Positions 32,932 to 42,383 are shown, counted from the stretch's first letter. The stretch is DNA of 64,000 bases from Sphingopyxis sp. UBA6723 (GCF_002454115.1 NZ_DKIH01000013.1:195717-259716), one strand, 5' to 3'. Numbers and translations are program-made. Notes: a model not told the origin generated them from the letters alone.

Positions 32932-34137
32932 TCAAAGCCCGACCTTGGTCAATGCCTGGTCCAGGTCGGCGATCAGATCGCGCGGATCCTCCAGCCCGAT
33001 GTTGATCCGCAGCATCCCGTCGACAACGCCCATGTCGGCGCGCGCTTCGGCGCTGACGCTATAGTGGGTGGTCGACGCCGGATGGCAGCACAGGCTGCGC
33101 GAATCGCCGATATTGTTCGAAATGTCGACGAGTTGGAGCGCATTGAGGAACGCCATCGCCTGTTTCCGATCTTCGAGAATGAACGAAAAGATAGGTCCGC
33201 ACGCCTCCATCTGGCTCATCGCCAGATTATGTTGCGGATGGCTCGCGAGTCCCGGGTGGAGGATCTTTGGTACCCTCTTTTCAACGAACTTGCCGACCGC
33301 TAGCGCATTTTCGGACTGCCGCCGCGCCCGCAGATCAAGCGTTTCGAGGCCTTTCAGCACCACCCACGCGTTGAACGGCGACAGGTTGGGGCCGGTGTTG
33401 CGCTGGAACGGCAGCAGCACGTCGTTGATGAACTTCTCGGTCCCGCACACCGCACCGGCCAGGACGCGGCCCTGCCCTTCCATCAGCTTGGTCGCCGAAT
33501 AGGCGACGACATCGGCGCCAAAATCCATCGGTCGCTGGAGCACCGCGGTCGCAAAGGCATTGTCGACGACCGAGGTTATGCCATGCGCCCGGGCGACGCC
33601 GCAGACGTGCTTCATGTCGACGATGTCCATCGTCGGATTGGCCGGGGTCTCAAAGAAGAAAACCTTGGTGTTCGGCTGGATCGCCTTTTCCCACGCGTCA
33701 TTGTCACGCCCGTCGATCACCGTTGTTTCGATCCCGAAACGCGGACAGAGCTGATCGACCAGCCAGCGGCACGATCCAAATGCGGCCTTCGCCGCAACGA
33801 TATGATCGCCCGCCGACAGCTGGCACAGCAGTGCCGTGGTCATTGCTGCCATGCCCGTCGCCTGCGTCCGGCACGCCTCGGCACCCTCCATCAGCGCGAT
33901 GCGCTCCTCGAGCATCGCCACGGTCGGGTTCTGGAGCCGCGAATAGGTCATGCCGGTCTCTTCACCGGCAAAGCGCGCCGCGACCGTCTCGGCGTCGTCA
34001 TAGGTGTAGCCCGACGTCAGGAACAGCGCCTCCGACGTCTCGCCATGCTCGCTGCGCCAGGTGCCGCCTCGCACCGCCTGCGTCGCCGGGTGCCAATGGC
34101 GGGTAGTGTTGCGATCGAAACCCGTGGTTTTCTTCAT
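32932..34137 (-). CDS. metZ: O-succinylhomoserine sulfhydrylase
   Basis: PLP enzyme (401 aa) that makes homocysteine directly from O-succinylhomoserine and sulfide in methionine synthesis. Cys/Met metabolism family motifs: GYTYDDAETVAARFAG, TYSRLQNPTV, VDNAFATAVLQRP and YSATKLMEGQGRV with PLP-lysine Lys217. The N-terminal HWHPATQAVRGGT and C-terminal HPASTTHYSVSAEARADMG favour MetZ over cystathionine enzymes. The ATG lies five bases after the leuB stop, so a leader riboswitch cannot precede it. It appears to be expressed from the leuB-side transcript. Confidence 0.95.
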   Translation of the reverse strand: MKKTTGFDRNTTRHWHPATQAVRGGTWRSEHGETSEALFLTSGYTYDDAETVAARFAGEETGMTYSRLQNPTVAMLEERIALMEGAEACRTQATGMAAMTTALLCQLSAGDHIVAAKAAFGSCRWLVDQLCPRFGIETTVIDGRDNDAWEKAIQPNTKVFFFETPANPTMDIVDMKHVCGVARAHGITSVVDNAFATAVLQRPMDFGADVVAYSATKLMEGQGRVLAGAVCGTEKFINDVLLPFQRNTGPNLSPFNAWVVLKGLETLDLRARRQSENALAVGKFVEKRVPKILHPGLASHPQHNLAMSQMEACGPIFSFILEDRKQAMAFLNALQLVDISNNIGDSRSLCCHPASTTHYSVSAEARADMGVVDGMLRINIGLEDPRDLIADLDQALTKVGL

Positions 34138-34142
34138 TCCAT

Positions 34143-35189
34143 CTATCCGTTCAAAGCCATAACAACCGCATCGCCCAGCGCGGCTGTGCCCATCGTTCCA
34201 CCCAGATCAGCGCCGCGGCACCCGTCGGCCAGCACTTTTGCCACCGCGGCCTCGATCCGCGCCGCACTCACTTCGTCGCCGCCCGAATGGCGCAGCAGCA
34301 TCGCCAGCGACAGGATCATCGCCAGCGGATTGGCGACGCCCTTGCCCGCAATATCAGGCGCGCTGCCGTGGATCGGCTCGTACAGCCCCTGCGTGCCTTC
34401 GCTCAGCGAGGCCGAAGCAAGCAGGCCGATCGACCCGACGCACATCGACGCCTGATCGGACAAGATGTCGCCGAAGAGGTTGCCGGTCACGACGACGTCG
34501 AACTGGCCGGGGTTGCGCACCAGCTGCATCGCAGCATTGTCGACGTACATATGGGTCAGCACGACATCGGGATAATCGGCCGCAACCTCGATCACGACAT
34601 CGCGCCACAGCTGCGACGTTTCCAGCACATTCGCTTTATCGACCGAACACAGGCGACCTTTGCGTCCCTGCGCCGCGCGAAAGGCGACGTGGGCGATCCG
34701 CCGCACTTCGCTCTCGGTGTAGGACATGATGTCATAGCCTTCGCGCTGTCCATCGGCGGTCGTGCGCGTGCCTTTTTCGCCGAAATAGACGTCGCCGTTG
34801 AGTTCGCGCACGATCAGCAGATCGATTGCCGACGCGACTTCGGGGCGCAGCGCCGAGCTGTCTTCCAGACCGGTGAACATCTTGGCGGGGCGGAGATTGG
34901 CAAATAGGCCAAGTTCGGCGCGGAGGCCCAGGATCGCCTGTTCGGGACGCAAATGGCGCTCGACATTGTCAAAGCGCGGATCGCCGACGGCGCCGAACAG
35001 GATGGCGTCGGCGGCTTTCGCCTTTGCCAGCGTCTCGGGCGGCAGCGGATGGCCGGTCGCGGCATAGGCGGCGCCGCCGACCAGCGCACGGTCGAGCGTC
35101 ACCGGCAGCGCGAGCGCGGTCAGCACCTTCTCGGCCTCGACCATGATCTCCGGACCGATTCCGTCCCCGGCCAGCAACAGGATGTTCAA
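34143..35189 (-). CDS. leuB: 3-isopropylmalate dehydrogenase
   Basis: NAD-dependent oxidative decarboxylation step of leucine biosynthesis. The 348-residue protein carries the beta-decarboxylating dehydrogenase signatures: [13 protein letters not shown] at the N-terminus, [48 protein letters not shown] and [17 protein letters not shown]. The start is TTG 35189, since no ATG fits; AAAGGGCG lies upstream. It sits 48 bases after recO and directly before metZ, in a run of genes on the minus strand. Confidence 0.95.
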   Translation of the reverse strand: MNILLLAGDGIGPEIMVEAEKVLTALALPVTLDRALVGGAAYAATGHPLPPETLAKAKAADAILFGAVGDPRFDNVERHLRPEQAILGLRAELGLFANLRPAKMFTGLEDSSALRPEVASAIDLLIVRELNGDVYFGEKGTRTTADGQREGYDIMSYTESEVRRIAHVAFRAAQGRKGRLCSVDKANVLETSQLWRDVVIEVAADYPDVVLTHMYVDNAAMQLVRNPGQFDVVVTGNLFGDILSDQASMCVGSIGLLASASLSEGTQGLYEPIHGSAPDIAGKGVANPLAMILSLAMLLRHSGGDEVSAARIEAAVAKVLADGCRGADLGGTMGTAALGDAVVMALNG

Positions 35190-35237
35190 CGCATCGCCCT
35201 TTCGTGTCTCGCCCGCCGCTTAGACAGCGGCGGCGCA

Positions 35238-35975
35238 TCACGCAACCGCCCTGCCCAGCCGATCGATCAATCGCGCGCGAACGCTAAGCAAATCACGCGC
35301 GCGGCCGTCGAGCAGATCGCGGTCGATGAAATACCCCGTGATCGCCAGTCCGTCGATGACATCGCCCAGCGATGGGCTGGAATCGGCACCGCGGAGGAAG
35401 GGTGGCAGGCGTAGCAATCGCTCCTCGTAGCCCGCCGCTGCGGCCAAACTCACGGCGCCGCCCGTTTTGGGGCTGACGAACGCCAGATCGCTCGCCGTTC
35501 CCGTCACCACACATTCGTCGAGATCAAGCCCGAACCCCAGTTCGGCAAGCAACAGCAATTCATAGCGCGCCAGCGCCGCCGCCCATTGCCGCGCCGACGA
35601 TGCAACGCCGATTGCGTCGAGCAGTCCCGACAGCGCCGCATAGAGCGCCGGATAGGGCTGGCTTTCGGGCAGGATCGTCGCGGTGACGCTGGTCACCCAG
35701 TCAATCGCCGCCGCCGCCAGCGGTTCGGCGAGCAGCGGTGCGCGGCTGGTCAGCAGTTCGGCGGTCGCGCTCGCCAATTGCTCCTCGGTGCGCGCGCGCA
35801 GTTCGAGCGCGATCAGATTGCCCGCCATCAAGATCGGACGCAGCCGCGTCGATCGCCCGCCGCGGACATAGCCCGCGACCAGCCCCGCCTCCTCGGTCAG
35901 CGCGCGCAATATCGCCCCGTGTTCGCCATGCGCGCGCACCGCGCAGACGATCGCCGGGGCGGTCAGGCTGGCCAA
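35238..35975 (-). CDS. recO: DNA repair protein RecO
   Basis: RecO helps load RecA onto SSB-coated DNA in the RecFOR pathway. The 245-residue product from TTG 35975 begins with the OB-fold ([35 protein letters not shown]). The helical domain contains [20 protein letters not shown] and [11 protein letters not shown]. The usual RecO zinc-finger cysteines are largely missing, as in many alphaproteobacterial RecO proteins. The TTG start overlaps the end of the upstream thioesterase gene by 13 bases, implying coupling. Other upstream in-frame starts would give a non-homologous N-terminus. Confidence 0.9.
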   Translation of the reverse strand: MASLTAPAIVCAVRAHGEHGAILRALTEEAGLVAGYVRGGRSTRLRPILMAGNLIALELRARTEEQLASATAELLTSRAPLLAEPLAAAAIDWVTSVTATILPESQPYPALYAALSGLLDAIGVASSARQWAAALARYELLLLAELGFGLDLDECVVTGTASDLAFVSPKTGGAVSLAAAAGYEERLLRLPPFLRGADSSPSLGDVIDGLAITGYFIDRDLLDGRARDLLSVRARLIDRLGRAVA

Positions 35976-36355
35976 AGCACCAGCTGCGTCTGCGTCACCA
36001 GCGCGACATCGGCACCTTCCTCGGTCGCGATACGCGTCTGCCACACTGACAAGCGTTTGCCGATCTTCACGGGGGTCGCTTCGCCCACCAGCACCGATCC
36101 GACCGGCCCGGCGCCCAGGAAATTGGTCTTGCTTTCGATCGTCGTCGTCCCGCTCGCGCCCTCAGGCAGCGTCAGAAACGCGCCGACCGCGCCCAAGCAA
36201 TCGGCGAAGGCCATGATCGCGCCGCCATGGACTATCCCGCCCGCGGTGCAGATGTCGGGGCGCACGGGCAGCTTGCCCGCGACGCGGTCTTTGCTGCCTT
36301 CGTGGATGGTCAGCCCGAGTGTGGCGGCCAAGGGCATTATTGCGGCGAAATCCAT
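35963..36355 (-). CDS. PaaI family hotdog thioesterase
   Basis: Hotdog-fold thioesterase (130 aa) with the PaaI active-site helix [20 protein letters not shown] and [20 protein letters not shown] in the second half. ATG 36355 is chosen because GAGAGG lies six to seven bases before it; two closely spaced upstream ATGs are also in frame. It overlaps recO, and the two probably form the head of the recO-leuB-metZ-apaG-lysR run. The acyl substrate is unknown. It differs clearly in sequence from the thioesterase beside gcrA. Confidence 0.9.
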   Translation of the reverse strand: MDFAAIMPLAATLGLTIHEGSKDRVAGKLPVRPDICTAGGIVHGGAIMAFADCLGAVGAFLTLPEGASGTTTIESKTNFLGAGPVGSVLVGEATPVKIGKRLSVWQTRIATEEGADVALVTQTQLVLWPA

Positions 36356-36396
36356 ACTCATCCTCTCAAGGCAATTGGGGGCTGCAATCAAAATTC

Positions 36397-36484
36397 CGTT
36401 CGCCCTGAGCTTGTCGAAGGGCCGTTCTTTCTTCTGATGGCGTCAAAGGCAAGGACGGTGCTTCGACAAGCTCAGCACGAACGG
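36397..36484. repeat. Intergenic palindromic repeat (CTGAGCTTGTCGAAG type)
   Basis: CCGTTCGCCCTGAGCTTGTC (36397 on) is the near-perfect reverse complement of GACAAGCTCAGCACGAACGG (ending 36484), with an intervening loop. It fills the gap between the thioesterase and uvrC genes. The motif is widespread in sphingomonads. Confidence 0.8.
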
Positions 36485-36505
36485 ATGTGGAGTAGCGCAG
36501 AAAGT

Positions 36506-38440
36506 TCACCGCCCCGCATGATAGAAATCATGCACCGCCTGCGCCACCGCAGCGCTCACCCCTGGCGCCTTCTGCAAATCCTCCAAGCTCGCGCCGCGCA
36601 CCGCCCGCGCGGTGCCGAAATGCATGAGCAGCGCCTTTTTGCGCGACGGGCCGATCCCAGGCACTTCGTCGAGCGGCGAGCTGCCCATCGCCTTGGCGCG
36701 CTTCGCCCGGTGCGCGCCGATCGCAAAGCGGTGCGCCTCGTCGCGCAGCCGCTGGATATAGAACAGCGCGGCATTGTTCGGCGGCAGGGTGAACTCGCGC
36801 CCGTCGGGCCAGTAGAAGGTCTCGCGCCCGGCGTTGCGATCGGGGCCCTTGGCGACCCCGACGAAGGGCAGATCGTCGATCCCCAGCTCGGCGAACACCC
36901 CGGCGACCGCCGACACCTGCCCCTTGCCGCCATCGATCAGCACCAGGTCGGGCCATTCGCCCTTGGTGCGCTCGGGGTCTTCTTCGAGCGCGCGGGCAAA
37001 GCGGCGCTGGAACACCTCGCGCATCATCGCAAAATCGTCGCCCGGCATCGTCTCGGCGCGTTTGATGTTGAACTTGCGATACGCGCCCTTGATCCACCCC
37101 TCCGGGCCCGCGACGACCATCGCGCCCAGCGCATTGGTGCCCTGGATATGGCTGTTGTCGTAAATCTCGATCCGCTGCGGCGGGTGTTCCAGATCGAACA
37201 GTTCGGCGAGCTCGCGGCCCAGCTTGGCCTGCGAACTGCTCTCGGCGAGCCGTCGGTCGAGCTCCTCACCGGCATTGCGCACCGCCTGTTCGAGCAGGCG
37301 GCGGCGGTTGCCGCGCTGCGGCACACTGATCTCGACCTTGCGCTCGGCGACTTCGCCCAGCGCCTCGGCGAGCAGCGCCATCTCGGCGGGTTCGCGATCG
37401 ACGAGGATCGTCTTGGGCGGCGGCACGCCTTCGTAAAACTGCATCAGGAAGCTCGCCATGACTTCCTCTTCGGGTACGCCTGAGACATGCGCCGGAAAAA
37501 AGCTGCGATGCCCCCAATTCTGCCCGCCGCGGATGAAGAAGCCAGCGACGCACAACTGCCCGCCCTTCGCCGCCAGCGCAAAGACATCGGCATCACCCAG
37601 CCCGTCGGCATGTACCGACTGGCTGCCCTGAATGAAGGTCAGCGATTTCAGTCGGTCGCGCAGCACCGCCGCCTGCTCGAAGTCCATCGCTTCGGCTGAC
37701 TTGGTCATCGCGTCGCCAAGCCGTTTCTGCACCGCGGTCGAGCGGCCCTCCAGAAAGTCCTGCGCATCGCTGACCAACGCCGCATAATCCTCTTTCGTAA
37801 TGCGATCGACGCACGGCGCGCTGCACCGCTTGATCTGATACAACAGGCATGGTCGCGAGCGGTTGGCGAAGAAGCTGTCGGTGCAGCTGCGCAGCAGAAA
37901 GGTCTTTTGCAACGCGTTCAGCGTTTTTGTGACCGACCCCGCGCTCGCGAATGGCCCATAATAGCGCCCTTTGGCGCGCCGCGCGCCGCGATGCTTCTGC
38001 ACCCGCGGAAAATCATGGTCCATGCGCAGCAGGATGAAGGGGAAGCTTTTGTCGTCACGCAGCAGGACATTGTACGGCGGGCGATAGCGTTTGATCAGCT
38101 GTGCTTCGAGCAACAGCGCCTCGGCCTCGCTCGTTGTCGTGACGATTTCCATCGCGCGGGTCTGCGACACCATACGCTGGAGCCGCTGCGGCAACCGCGC
38201 GACCTGCGTATAATTGGTCACCCGGTTCTTGAGCGCCCGTGCCTTGCCGACATACAGGACATCACCGCGCGCATCGAGCATGCGATAGACGCCGGGCCGC
38301 GTCGGCAGTTTGCGCACGACGCTGCGGATCGCCTCGGCGCCGCGTTCCAGATCGGGCTTGTCATCGGCCTCGCCGCTGCCGCGGATGACGTAGGTGGCCT
38401 TCTCTTCGTTGAATCGGTCGGGAGCGTTCGGGCGAGCCAT
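36506..38440 (-). CDS. uvrC: Excinuclease ABC subunit C
   Basis: Nucleotide-excision-repair nuclease that makes both incisions around a lesion. The 644-residue product has the GIY-YIG nuclease near residues 48-100 (RPGVYRMLDARGDVLYVGKA), a UvrB-interacting UVR motif (EAMDFEQAAVLRDRLKSL), the RNase H-like C-terminal nuclease (IEIYDNSHIQGTNALGAMV, DLVLIDGGKGQ) and terminal helix-hairpin-helix motifs (EVPGIGPSRKKALLMHFG). The frame is open upstream, but ATG 38440 (MARPNAPDRFNEE) gives the family length. No clear Shine-Dalgarno sequence precedes it. It is divergent from the SDR gene. Confidence 0.96.
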   Translation of the reverse strand: MARPNAPDRFNEEKATYVIRGSGEADDKPDLERGAEAIRSVVRKLPTRPGVYRMLDARGDVLYVGKARALKNRVTNYTQVARLPQRLQRMVSQTRAMEIVTTTSEAEALLLEAQLIKRYRPPYNVLLRDDKSFPFILLRMDHDFPRVQKHRGARRAKGRYYGPFASAGSVTKTLNALQKTFLLRSCTDSFFANRSRPCLLYQIKRCSAPCVDRITKEDYAALVSDAQDFLEGRSTAVQKRLGDAMTKSAEAMDFEQAAVLRDRLKSLTFIQGSQSVHADGLGDADVFALAAKGGQLCVAGFFIRGGQNWGHRSFFPAHVSGVPEEEVMASFLMQFYEGVPPPKTILVDREPAEMALLAEALGEVAERKVEISVPQRGNRRRLLEQAVRNAGEELDRRLAESSSQAKLGRELAELFDLEHPPQRIEIYDNSHIQGTNALGAMVVAGPEGWIKGAYRKFNIKRAETMPGDDFAMMREVFQRRFARALEEDPERTKGEWPDLVLIDGGKGQVSAVAGVFAELGIDDLPFVGVAKGPDRNAGRETFYWPDGREFTLPPNNAALFYIQRLRDEAHRFAIGAHRAKRAKAMGSSPLDEVPGIGPSRKKALLMHFGTARAVRGASLEDLQKAPGVSAAVAQAVHDFYHAGR

Positions 38441-38510
38441 GATTTTGCATGTAGGCGAGGACGATGCGACCCGCCATAGTGTGTGAGGTAAACAACATGG
38501 GAGGGGTCGC

Positions 38511-39230
38511 ATGGACGTCAGAGGAAAATTGGCACTGGTTACCGGTGGCAGCGACGGCATCGGGCGCGAGATCGCGCTGCAATTGCAGGCGGCGGGCGCA
38601 GATGTGATCGTGACGGGGCGCTCGGCCGAGAAGTTGCAGGCGATGGCGGCGTTGGGGTTTGGGACGATAGCGGGCGACTTGTCGACCGCTGCGGGGATCG
38701 ATGCCGTGGTTGAGGGGGTTGCAGGCAAGCTGCTGGCGCTGCTGGTCAACAATGCCGGGGTGGGCAGCGAATATGAACTGGATGACGCCGCGACGCTGGA
38801 AAGCGCGGCGCACTGCATCCGCACGAACCTCGACGCGCCGATCGCACTCTGCACCCGTTTGCTCCCGACGCTGCGCGCCCAGCGCGAGGCGGCGATCGTC
38901 AATGTGACGTCGGGGCTCGCCATTGCGCCGCGCGCGGGCGGATCGATCTATTGCGCGACCAAGGCGGGGCTGCGGAGCTATACGCAGGCGATCCGCTATC
39001 TTCTCAAAGACAGCAATGTCCGGGTGATCGAAGCGCTGCCGCCGGTGGTCGAAACCAACATGACGGCGGGCCGCGACGGCAAAAAGATGAGCGCGCACGA
39101 CTGCGCCGCCGAAATCGTCCGAGGTATCCGCACCGGTAAAAGCGAGGTCAATGTCGGGATGGTGAAGATATTGCAGTTTGTCCACAGCATCTCGCCCTCA
39201 CTGGCGCGGCGGATCATGATCAAGTTTTGA
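38511..39230 (+). CDS. SDR family oxidoreductase
   Basis: Short-chain dehydrogenase/reductase of 239 aa. Cofactor motif TGGSDGIG at 11-18, NNAG at 80-83, and catalytic Ser134, Tyr147 and Lys151 (YCATK) are all present. The sequence resembles DltE-like members. The C-terminal HSISPSLARRIMIKF suggests membrane association, as in some lipid-modifying reductases. The substrate is unknown. The small unknown gene at 39249 follows closely, in the same direction. Confidence 0.92.
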   Translation: MDVRGKLALVTGGSDGIGREIALQLQAAGADVIVTGRSAEKLQAMAALGFGTIAGDLSTAAGIDAVVEGVAGKLLALLVNNAGVGSEYELDDAATLESAAHCIRTNLDAPIALCTRLLPTLRAQREAAIVNVTSGLAIAPRAGGSIYCATKAGLRSYTQAIRYLLKDSNVRVIEALPPVVETNMTAGRDGKKMSAHDCAAEIVRGIRTGKSEVNVGMVKILQFVHSISPSLARRIMIKF

Positions 39231-39248
39231 TTTTCGAAGGACGCTCAC

Positions 39249-39674
39249 TTGAAAATCTTGCTGTGGATTGCGCTGCTTCTCTCGCCGGAGAGAACTTCAC
39301 CGCCGTCGATGGACGCATACTCCTGTGCGATGGAAGGTCGCCCCGGCGGCGAGAAGTTTACGCTGCTGATTCGATCAGGTTCTGGCCAGAGCTGGATTTC
39401 CGATGGCGGCGGCCTCCAACGTCACAGCGTCAAGAGATCAACGGAGACCATCACAATTGGAGAGGAGGTTGCGCCCGCGTCCGACGGCGGTGGGTTTGAG
39501 ATCGCTTATGAGCTGGATAGGAAGACGCTTTTTATCCGACTGCTTGTGCTCGTGGGCGGCAAGATCGACGCATCGCTTCAGGGACGCTGCGAACAGTTCA
39601 AACACGTCGCAACTCCACCCGGTCTCAAACGGGCAACGCCAATAGCCCCGGCTCCGATCATGCCGCGCAACTGA
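39249..39674 (+). CDS. Hypothetical protein, possibly secreted
   Basis: Unrecognised 141-residue frame with a TTG start and AAGGA eight bases upstream, 18 bases after the SDR gene. The N-terminus MKILLWIALLL is hydrophobic and could be a signal or anchor. Three cysteines and several basic stretches follow, and no domain is recognised. Third-position GC is less extreme than in the neighbours, so either a recent arrival or a non-coding frame is possible. The ATP synthase terminator lies just beyond. Confidence 0.5.
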   Translation: MKILLWIALLLSPERTSPPSMDAYSCAMEGRPGGEKFTLLIRSGSGQSWISDGGGLQRHSVKRSTETITIGEEVAPASDGGGFEIAYELDRKTLFIRLLVLVGGKIDASLQGRCEQFKHVATPPGLKRATPIAPAPIMPRN

Positions 39675-39680
39675 CACAGC

Positions 39681-39706
39681 AAAACGCCCGCGGAAATCCG
39701 CGGGCG
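39681..39706 (-). terminator. Rho-independent terminator of the F0 ATP synthase operon
   Basis: On the minus strand a perfect nine-base stem CGCCCGCGG/CCGCGGGCG (39685-39706) with a four-base loop is followed by TTTT. It lies 27 bases beyond the atpF stop. Confidence 0.9.
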
Positions 39707-39732
39707 CCTTGTCTCAGCGATGTCGAAGCATG

Positions 39733-40266
39733 TCAGCCCCTGGCGACACCCGCAATCGCCTGATCGACCAGTGCCTTGTCGGCAGCGGCGTTATGCTTGT
39801 CGGCGATCAGGGCCGCCGCAGCAGCGGTTGCTGCCTTGGCTGTAGCAGCGCGGACTTCGCTCAGCGCGGTGGCTTCGGCCGCGGCGATGCGGTCTTCGGC
39901 CATTTGCTTGCGGCGACCGATCAGCGCAGTGGCGTCGGCCTTCGCCTTGGCAACCAGCGTTTCGGCTTCGGCTTCAGCACGGGCGCGCATATCGTCGGCT
40001 TCCTTGGCTGCAGCGGCAAGCTTTGCCTCATATTCGGCCTTCAGCGATTCGGCGTCGAGGCGCAGCTGCTCGGCCTCGGTGAGCTGCTTCGAGATTTCGG
40101 CAATCTTGTTGTCGAGGATGCCTGCGACCATCGCCGGCACCTTTTTCCACAGCAGGATACCGATAAAGATCGCCATCGCGATCGAAACCCAAACAGTCGC
40201 CGTCACAAACCCGAACGATGCCGGTTCGGCAACGCCTTCAGCCAAAATCAGAGAAAAATCAGCCAT
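39733..40266 (-). CDS. atpF: F0F1 ATP synthase subunit b
   Basis: Peripheral stalk subunit (177 aa). After a short N-terminus there is a single membrane helix (TVWVSIAMAIFIGILLW), then a long Ala/Glu/Lys-rich amphipathic coiled coil (AEAEAETLVAKAKADATALI) that reaches F1. The ATG overlaps the b' gene's end by eight bases. It is the last gene of the operon and precedes the terminator. The F1 genes are not in this window, as is usual in alphaproteobacteria, where F0 and F1 operons are separate. Confidence 0.95.
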   Translation of the reverse strand: MADFSLILAEGVAEPASFGFVTATVWVSIAMAIFIGILLWKKVPAMVAGILDNKIAEISKQLTEAEQLRLDAESLKAEYEAKLAAAAKEADDMRARAEAEAETLVAKAKADATALIGRRKQMAEDRIAAAEATALSEVRAATAKAATAAAAALIADKHNAAADKALVDQAIAGVARG

Positions 40267-40756
40267 GGAGCACCGCCTTCACCGCCGCTTTGGCGTCCGC
40301 CGCGGCCACCTTCACGCCCGACAGCTTCGCAACGAGGTCGCTCGCTGCGTCCGCCGCGACCGATTCGATCTCGGCCATTGCCGACGTGCGCGCTGCCGAG
40401 ATATCGGCCTCCGCCGCCGACAGCTTGTCGGACAATTCGGCATCGACTTTGGCAAGACGCTTTTCCGCGTCCTTTGCAGCCTTGTCCTTGGCATCAGTCA
40501 CCGCCTTTTGCGCAGCAGCGCGGCTTGCGTCACTCTGCTGCCGGTAGCTTTCTTCCAGACTGTCTGCGGCGGCATGAGCGGCTTTTGCCGCAGCCAAATC
40601 GTCGGCTACCTTGCGGTCGCGCGCATCCACCGTCGCTTCGATCTTCGGCAGCATACCGCGGCCGATGACGAAAAAGACGAAGCCGAAAGTAAGCAGCACC
40701 CAGAAAATCTGCGACGCGGCGTACCAGCTTTCAGCGAATTGGCTGATTTGAGGCAT
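40259..40756 (-). CDS. F0F1 ATP synthase subunit b'
   Basis: Second, divergent peripheral stalk subunit (165 aa), characteristic of alphaproteobacteria and other lineages with b/b' heterodimers. Sequence: MPQISQFAESWYAASQIFWV, a membrane helix (QIFWVLLTFGFVFFVIG), then an alanine-rich coiled coil. It sits between atpE and atpF. Symbol usage varies (atpF', atpX or atpG), so none is given. The gap of 71 bases after atpE holds no separate gene. Confidence 0.95.
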   Translation of the reverse strand: MPQISQFAESWYAASQIFWVLLTFGFVFFVIGRGMLPKIEATVDARDRKVADDLAAAKAAHAAADSLEESYRQQSDASRAAAQKAVTDAKDKAAKDAEKRLAKVDAELSDKLSAAEADISAARTSAMAEIESVAADAASDLVAKLSGVKVAAADAKAAVKAVLHG

Positions 40757-40827
40757 GGATTTACTCGACCAACAAAAGGAAACGCAGTCGCGGGACCGAC
40801 CCTAGCGAGCCGGCCCCGCCGACGAAA

Positions 40828-41058
40828 TCAGGCTGCCTTGAGGTACAGCAGGATCGCGATCAGGAACGACAGCAGGCCGAGAAGTTCGGCAGCCGCGAAG
40901 CCGATGAACAGGCGACCCTGCTGGCCGTCCGCCGCAGCCGGATTACGCAGCGCGCTTTCAAGGAAGCTACCGAACACGTTGCCCACACCGATGGCGGCCA
41001 TACCGGCACCGATAGCGGCCAGACCGGCGCCGATGAGCGAAGCAGCTTGAACGTCCAT
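40828..41058 (-). CDS. atpE: F0F1 ATP synthase subunit c
   Basis: Proteolipid of the rotor ring (76 aa). It is a two-helix hairpin with a glycine-rich first helix ([19 protein letters not shown]), the polar loop RNP at 38-40 and the proton-binding Glu58 in [21 protein letters not shown] strong AAGGAG precedes the ATG, consistent with the high stoichiometry needed. The long 5' spacing (42 bases after atpB) suits an extra ribosome-binding signal. Confidence 0.97.
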   Translation of the reverse strand: MDVQAASLIGAGLAAIGAGMAAIGVGNVFGSFLESALRNPAAADGQQGRLFIGFAAAELLGLLSFLIAILLYLKAA

Positions 41059-41100
41059 TTTATACTCCTTGGGAAAAACAGTGATTACGTGGTTGAAATA

Positions 41101-41880
41101 TCAGTGCAGATTGATCGCGTCATTGAGATAGAGCGACGTCAGCAAGGCGAACACATAAGCCTGGATACCGGCGACCAGCAGCTCAAGGCCGCTGATGCCG
41201 ACCATTAGCGCCATGCTGGGAATACCGACGCCCAAACCGACCAGCGGCCCCGCGGCAACGCCATCGATGATGAACGACGCGAACACCTTCATCAGCACGT
41301 GCCCCGCCGTCATGGCGACGAAAAGTCGCAGCGCGAGGCTGAACGGGCGGACGAGAAACGACACCAATTCGATCACGGGGATGAGCCACAGCAGCCACCA
41401 GGGCGTGCCATGCGGGACGAACAGCGAGAAGAAATGCAAGCCGTGGCGCCAGAACCCGACGATCAACACGATTGCAAAGCTGAGGATCGCGAGGAAACCG
41501 GTGATCGCGAAGTGGCTCGTGACCGTAAAGGGATGCACGCCGAACAGTCCGAGCGGCATCAGGCCGATTACGTTCAGCATCAGGATGAACATGAAGAGTG
41601 AGAAGACATAAGGCGTATATTTACGCCCTTCGGGACCGATGTTGGCGTTCATCATGCCCGAAATAAAGCCGGTGAAGCCTTCGACCGCGACCTGCCAGCG
41701 ACCGGGGACCAGCTGGCGCTTCATCCCGCCGATCATGAAGACCCACAGAAGCAGGCCAGCGATGACCATCCACATGGCACTGGTGGTAAATGCGACCTCG
41801 TGATTGCCGACATGGAACATGTCGAACATCTTCTGCACCTCGAACTGGTGCATCGGGTCCACTTTGCCTTGATCCGCCAC
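41101..41880 (-). CDS. atpB: F0F1 ATP synthase subunit a
   Basis: Membrane stator subunit with the proton half-channels (259 aa). The helices include MWMVIAGLLLWVFMIGG, PYVFSLFMFILMLNVIGLMP and the conserved RPFSLALRLFVAMTAGHVLM, whose Arg in ALRLF is the essential arginine opposite the c-ring Glu. It lies between the atpI-like gene and atpE in the standard operon order. Confidence 0.96.
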   Translation of the reverse strand: MADQGKVDPMHQFEVQKMFDMFHVGNHEVAFTTSAMWMVIAGLLLWVFMIGGMKRQLVPGRWQVAVEGFTGFISGMMNANIGPEGRKYTPYVFSLFMFILMLNVIGLMPLGLFGVHPFTVTSHFAITGFLAILSFAIVLIVGFWRHGLHFFSLFVPHGTPWWLLWLIPVIELVSFLVRPFSLALRLFVAMTAGHVLMKVFASFIIDGVAAGPLVGLGVGIPSMALMVGISGLELLVAGIQAYVFALLTSLYLNDAINLH

Positions 41881-41915
41881 GCGATACCTCGCCTAAATCC
41901 CAAGTCAGTCCAGCG

Positions 41916-42245
41916 TCAATCCGGCTTTGAAGGCCGGATATTCGCAATTCGAAATATGTTCCTGAAGGCGACAGCTACTCCTAGGAATAGCACCACCAAC
42001 AGGCCCCAAGGTGCGGTGCCAGCAAAATAGTCGATCGTCCATCCGACCAACGCGCCGCCACCGATACCGCCCAGCAGTTCGGCCAGAACGCGGTTGCCGA
42101 GCCGGTAGTTGGCATCGGATTCCGGTCCGGCGTTCACCGCGGTCCGTTCCGCCTCTGCGGCTTCGGCCCGGTCCAATCGCTCGGTGAGCGAGACCAGGCG
42201 CGAATCCTCCGAGCCAAGTTCCGGATCGCTGCCGTTCCCCGTCAT
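41916..42245 (-). CDS. AtpZ/AtpI family protein
   Basis: Assembly factor or Mg2+/Ca2+ transporter-type companion of the ATP synthase (109 aa). An acidic N-terminal half is followed by NRVLAELLGGIGGGALVGW, the family's first helix, and a second helix PWGLLVVLFLGVAVAFRNIF. It is the first gene of the F0 operon, 35 bases before atpB. AGGAGG lies upstream of the ATG. Its loss is usually tolerated; it aids c-ring assembly in other species. Confidence 0.9.
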   Translation of the reverse strand: MTGNGSDPELGSEDSRLVSLTERLDRAEAAEAERTAVNAGPESDANYRLGNRVLAELLGGIGGGALVGWTIDYFAGTAPWGLLVVLFLGVAVAFRNIFRIANIRPSKPD

Positions 42246-42383
42246 TTTGTGCCATCCTCCTGAAACAGAACCGGAAAGTCCCGATTCCGCCTGCGAAAAA
42301 AGGCCCGAAAATTCGGGGGACCCCTAAGGCGCGGTTCGTTTAGGAATGACGCCCGATGAAGTCAATGCTTGTGCGCAACTGCA

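Noticed and set aside
34138..34142. SAM-type riboswitch expected before metZ in alphaproteobacteria
   Set aside because: Only five bases separate leuB and metZ, so no leader aptamer can be there.
38441..38923. Upstream extension of the uvrC frame by 161 residues
   Set aside because: The added sequence has no UvrC homology and would run across the divergent SDR gene.
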